Assembly (NCBI GenBank): GCA_039920645.1
Contig: JBDSDI010000175.1
Location: 1-15,994, forward strand
Origin: CAMCVE01 sp039920645
GTDB taxonomy: Bacteria > Bdellovibrionota > UBA2428
Direction: 5' to 3'
DNA: 15,994 nt
The stretch's first letter is position 1. Each line of letters begins with the position of its first letter. The translations under genes and the position numbers were made by a program. Shown piece by piece: positions 14,491-15,994 of the stretch. The notes under the pieces were generated by a model. The model saw nothing but the letters and a program-made list of their open reading frames with translations. It had not been told where the DNA came from and searched no databases.

Positions 14491-15510
14491 TTACTTCGTA
14501 ACTGAACGACGAACCGCTTCCTGCATCATTGCCGAGGCGAGGATGCCGATGCGGGTCACGCTCGGAGATGTCTCGGGAGCGCTCGACCCTTTATGGTAAG
14601 TGCTTACGACGAAGAGCGTGTCGCCGTCGCCCGCCGAGTGGAAGGGCTCGATTGCGCGCGCCATCGACGTGTGGACCATAATTGCCAGACGCTTGAGTTC
14701 GCCGCGGTCGAGTTTTGCGTTCGTGATGAGGATCGAGATCGTGGTGTTGCCCAGGGTCACGTCGCCGAATAATGATTTGGGACTTTTGAGAAGCGTTTGA
14801 GGAATCGAAAGCCGCGCCCCGGTCTTAGGATCTTTCGATCCCGCGAGTACGCTGCCGTCGTCGTTCATGATATTTCCGACCGCGTTCACGACGCTAAGGG
14901 CGAAGATCTTGATGCCTTCGGATTCAACAAAAGCCGCGCCTTGGCCGGATTTTTCCGCGAACTCGCGGCCGAAGAATTTACCGACGGTCACGTTAGCGCC
15001 GCCGCCGTAAGGGCCGAGCTTAACGGTATTCTTAGTCGCGTTGCGGAAGGCCTTGGCCCCGAGATCGGCGTCGGGGTAAATCGCGTTGTCGCGTCCAGCG
15101 AAATCGTAGACGATCGCCGCAGGCACGGAAGGGATGCTGTCGAAGTCGACCTTGCCGCCGCGTTGCTTAAGAAGCTCGCGCATTACGCCCGATGCCGCGT
15201 CGAGACCATAGGTCGATCCGCCCGCGAGTACCAAAGCGTCGATCGCGCCCCAGGAGTTTCCCTCTTCGATGGAGGACTGTTCGCGAACAGCTGCGGCTCC
15301 GCCACGGACGTCGATGGCGGCGAGTGCGCCCTTTGGAAAAGTGAAAACCGTGCAACCCGTAGGGCCCTTGGGATTCTCAGCGGTACCTACGAGGAATTCA
15401 TCGAAATTATATTTCAAGCGAGCGGCCTCCCCTACTTTCACGATCCCCATCATGAGCGCACTGGAAAATACGAAATGGACAATGTTGCGGTTCATGAGGG
15501 ATCTCGTCAT
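14491..15510 (-). CDS. secreted P1 family (S58/DmpA-NylC type) self-processing peptidase
   Basis: N-terminal-nucleophile hydrolase of the P1/S58 family (DmpA aminopeptidase, BapA, nylon-oligomer hydrolase NylC). Family landmarks are present: Gly-Pro-Thr-Gly-Cys-Thr-Val (49-55), Val-Arg-Gly-Gly-Ala (68-72), Leu-Ala-Gly-Gly-Ser-Thr-Tyr-Gly-Leu-Asp-Ala-Ala (95-106), Val-Asn-Ala-Val-Gly (208-212) and Gly-Asn-Thr-Thr-Ile (254-258). In NylC the precursor cuts itself between Asn and Thr in this last motif, making Thr the new N-terminal nucleophile. Here that would be Asn255/Thr256, giving alpha and beta chains of about 25 and 9 kDa. Unlike most members, it starts with a signal-like sequence (hydrophobic 10-24, Gly-Glu-Ala before Ala30), so it probably works in the periplasm. 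The start is either Met1 (15510) or Met6 (15495); a GGAGG lies 15 nt before Met1, too far to decide. Confidence 0.88.
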   Translation of the reverse strand: MTRSLMNRNIVHFVFSSALMMGIVKVGEAARLKYNFDEFLVGTAENPKGPTGCTVFTFPKGALAAIDVRGGAAAVREQSSIEEGNSWGAIDALVLAGGSTYGLDAASGVMRELLKQRGGKVDFDSIPSVPAAIVYDFAGRDNAIYPDADLGAKAFRNATKNTVKLGPYGGGANVTVGKFFGREFAEKSGQGAAFVESEGIKIFALSVVNAVGNIMNDDGSVLAGSKDPKTGARLSIPQTLLKSPKSLFGDVTLGNTTISILITNAKLDRGELKRLAIMVHTSMARAIEPFHSAGDGDTLFVVSTYHKGSSAPETSPSVTRIGILASAMMQEAVRRSVTK

Positions 15511-15607
15511 GGAAGACTTCGATAGCCTCCAGGACGGCTCCCGAAAACAAAAATCGACGTTTCTTGCTTGATTGAAAAACTCTTCTCGATAGGCTGGCCT
15601 CCACTAT

Positions 15608-15613
15608 AAGGAG
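15608..15613 (+). promoter_or_regulatory. ribosome binding site of slyD
   Basis: AAGGAG with 7 nt spacing to GTG at 15621. It fixes this non-ATG start. A weak promoter (TTGATT near 15571 with TAGGCT 16 nt later) may lie upstream in the 110-nt gap. Confidence 0.6.
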
Positions 15614-15620
15614 AACTTTT

Positions 15621-15994
15621 GTGACGATCCAAAAAGACAGTATCGTAGGTATCAGCTACGTCCTCACGAACAACGCAGGTATGGAACTCGATCAGGCGGA
15701 TCGAAACGATCCCTTCTTCTATCTCCACGGAGCGAGCAACATCGTTCCCGGTCTCGAAAATGAACTCGAAGGCCTCAAGGCGGGAGACAAGCGCAAAGTT
15801 TCCGTTAAACCCGAAGAAGGTTACGGCGAGATCAACCCGAACCTCAAGATCAAGGTTGAGCGCAACGCTTTCCCCGACGGCACCGAGATCGAGGTCGGAA
15901 TGCAATTCGCAGCCGATGTCGGTAACGGACAGCCTATGCCTTTCACCGTTATCAACGTTGAAGGCGACGACATTTTCCTCGACGGCAATCACCC
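15621..15994 (+). CDS. slyD: FKBP-type peptidyl-prolyl isomerase, SlyD-like (cut by window edge)
   Basis: Peptidyl-prolyl cis-trans isomerase and chaperone of the SlyD type, acting on proline-limited folding in the cytoplasm. 124 full codons are visible from a GTG start. The FKBP core strands are at 8-16 and 33-36. Gly-Ala-Ser-Asn-Ile-Val-Pro-Gly-Leu-Glu (37-46) is the active-site rim, and Leu-Lys-Ala-Gly-Asp-Lys (52-57) follows. Glu-Glu-Gly-Tyr-Gly-Glu (65-70) leads into the insert-in-flap chaperone domain (about 72-118). The Asp-Gly-Asn-His that begins the return to the FKBP core is the last full codon group before the edge. Whether a His-rich metal-binding tail follows cannot be seen. There is no signal peptide. 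The gene is preceded by a strong ribosome site and diverges from the P1 peptidase gene. Confidence 0.93.
   Translation, partial: MTIQKDSIVGISYVLTNNAGMELDQADRNDPFFYLHGASNIVPGLENELEGLKAGDKRKVSVKPEEGYGEINPNLKIKVERNAFPDGTEIEVGMQFAADVGNGQPMPFTVINVEGDDIFLDGNH

Noticed and set aside
14797..15525. 242-codon open frame on the plus strand
   Set aside because: Antisense to the P1 peptidase gene, which is clearly supported by motifs.
15507..15992. 161-codon open frame on the minus strand
   Set aside because: Antisense to slyD, which has a strong ribosome site and family motifs.
1..15994. Mobile elements, CRISPR arrays, phage or toxin-antitoxin genes, tRNA or rRNA
   Set aside because: I looked for transposase or integrase motifs, terminal repeats, regularly spaced direct repeats and tRNA-like arms and found none. 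Codon use looks even across the window.

Overview
The window reads as a compact stretch of bacterial chromosome with mid-range to slightly high GC. It is Gram-negative: several products carry Sec-type signal peptides, and there is a YfhM-type alpha-2-macroglobulin and a SlyD-type prolyl isomerase. The mix of ordinary housekeeping enzymes with large secreted proteins of no recognised family would suit a deltaproteobacterium-like or Bdellovibrionota lineage. That placement is inference from gene style only; nothing here proves it. I see no rRNA, tRNA, CRISPR array, insertion sequence, phage gene or integrase. Sixteen protein genes are supported, two of them cut by the window ends. No gene-free stretch exceeds 300 bases; the longest gaps are 5770-5933 (164 nt), 4179-4303 (125 nt), 11277-11386 (110 nt) and 15511-15620 (110 nt).

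Left part (1-4300): the N-terminal third or less of an alpha-2-macroglobulin family protein (minus) diverges from a DTW-domain tRNA acp3U transferase (plus). The latter overlaps tail-to-tail with an 805-aa secreted protein (minus). That protein has a caspase/CHAT-like His...Cys pair, a helical middle and four C-terminal Cys-pair repeats. Centre-left (4300-7550): a translationally coupled pair on the minus strand (DUF4442 hotdog protein, then an FMN-dependent nitronate monooxygenase/FabK-like enzyme) ends at a likely hairpin terminator. A secreted 233-aa unknown (plus) then converges on an alpha/beta hydrolase (minus).

Centre (7551-11276): a DusB-like tRNA-dihydrouridine synthase (minus) and a YiiD_C-type thioesterase (plus) diverge from an 80-nt region. 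In that region two sigma70-like promoters place both predicted transcription starts on or next to the ATG, which suggests leaderless mRNAs. The thioesterase overlaps a histidine phosphatase by 4 nt (ATGA). The phosphatase converges with a secreted 304-aa cysteine-containing unknown, and that diverges from a MarC-family membrane protein. Right part (11387-15994): a coupled two-gene unit encodes secreted proteins of 846 and 184 aa, which appear to share a divergent homologous module. Then come a secreted P1/S58 self-processing peptidase (minus) and the start of slyD (plus).

The most novel material is the 805-aa predicted peptidase with its repeats, and the 846/184-aa secreted pair. The remaining genes are recognisable families in tight, often overlapping arrangement.
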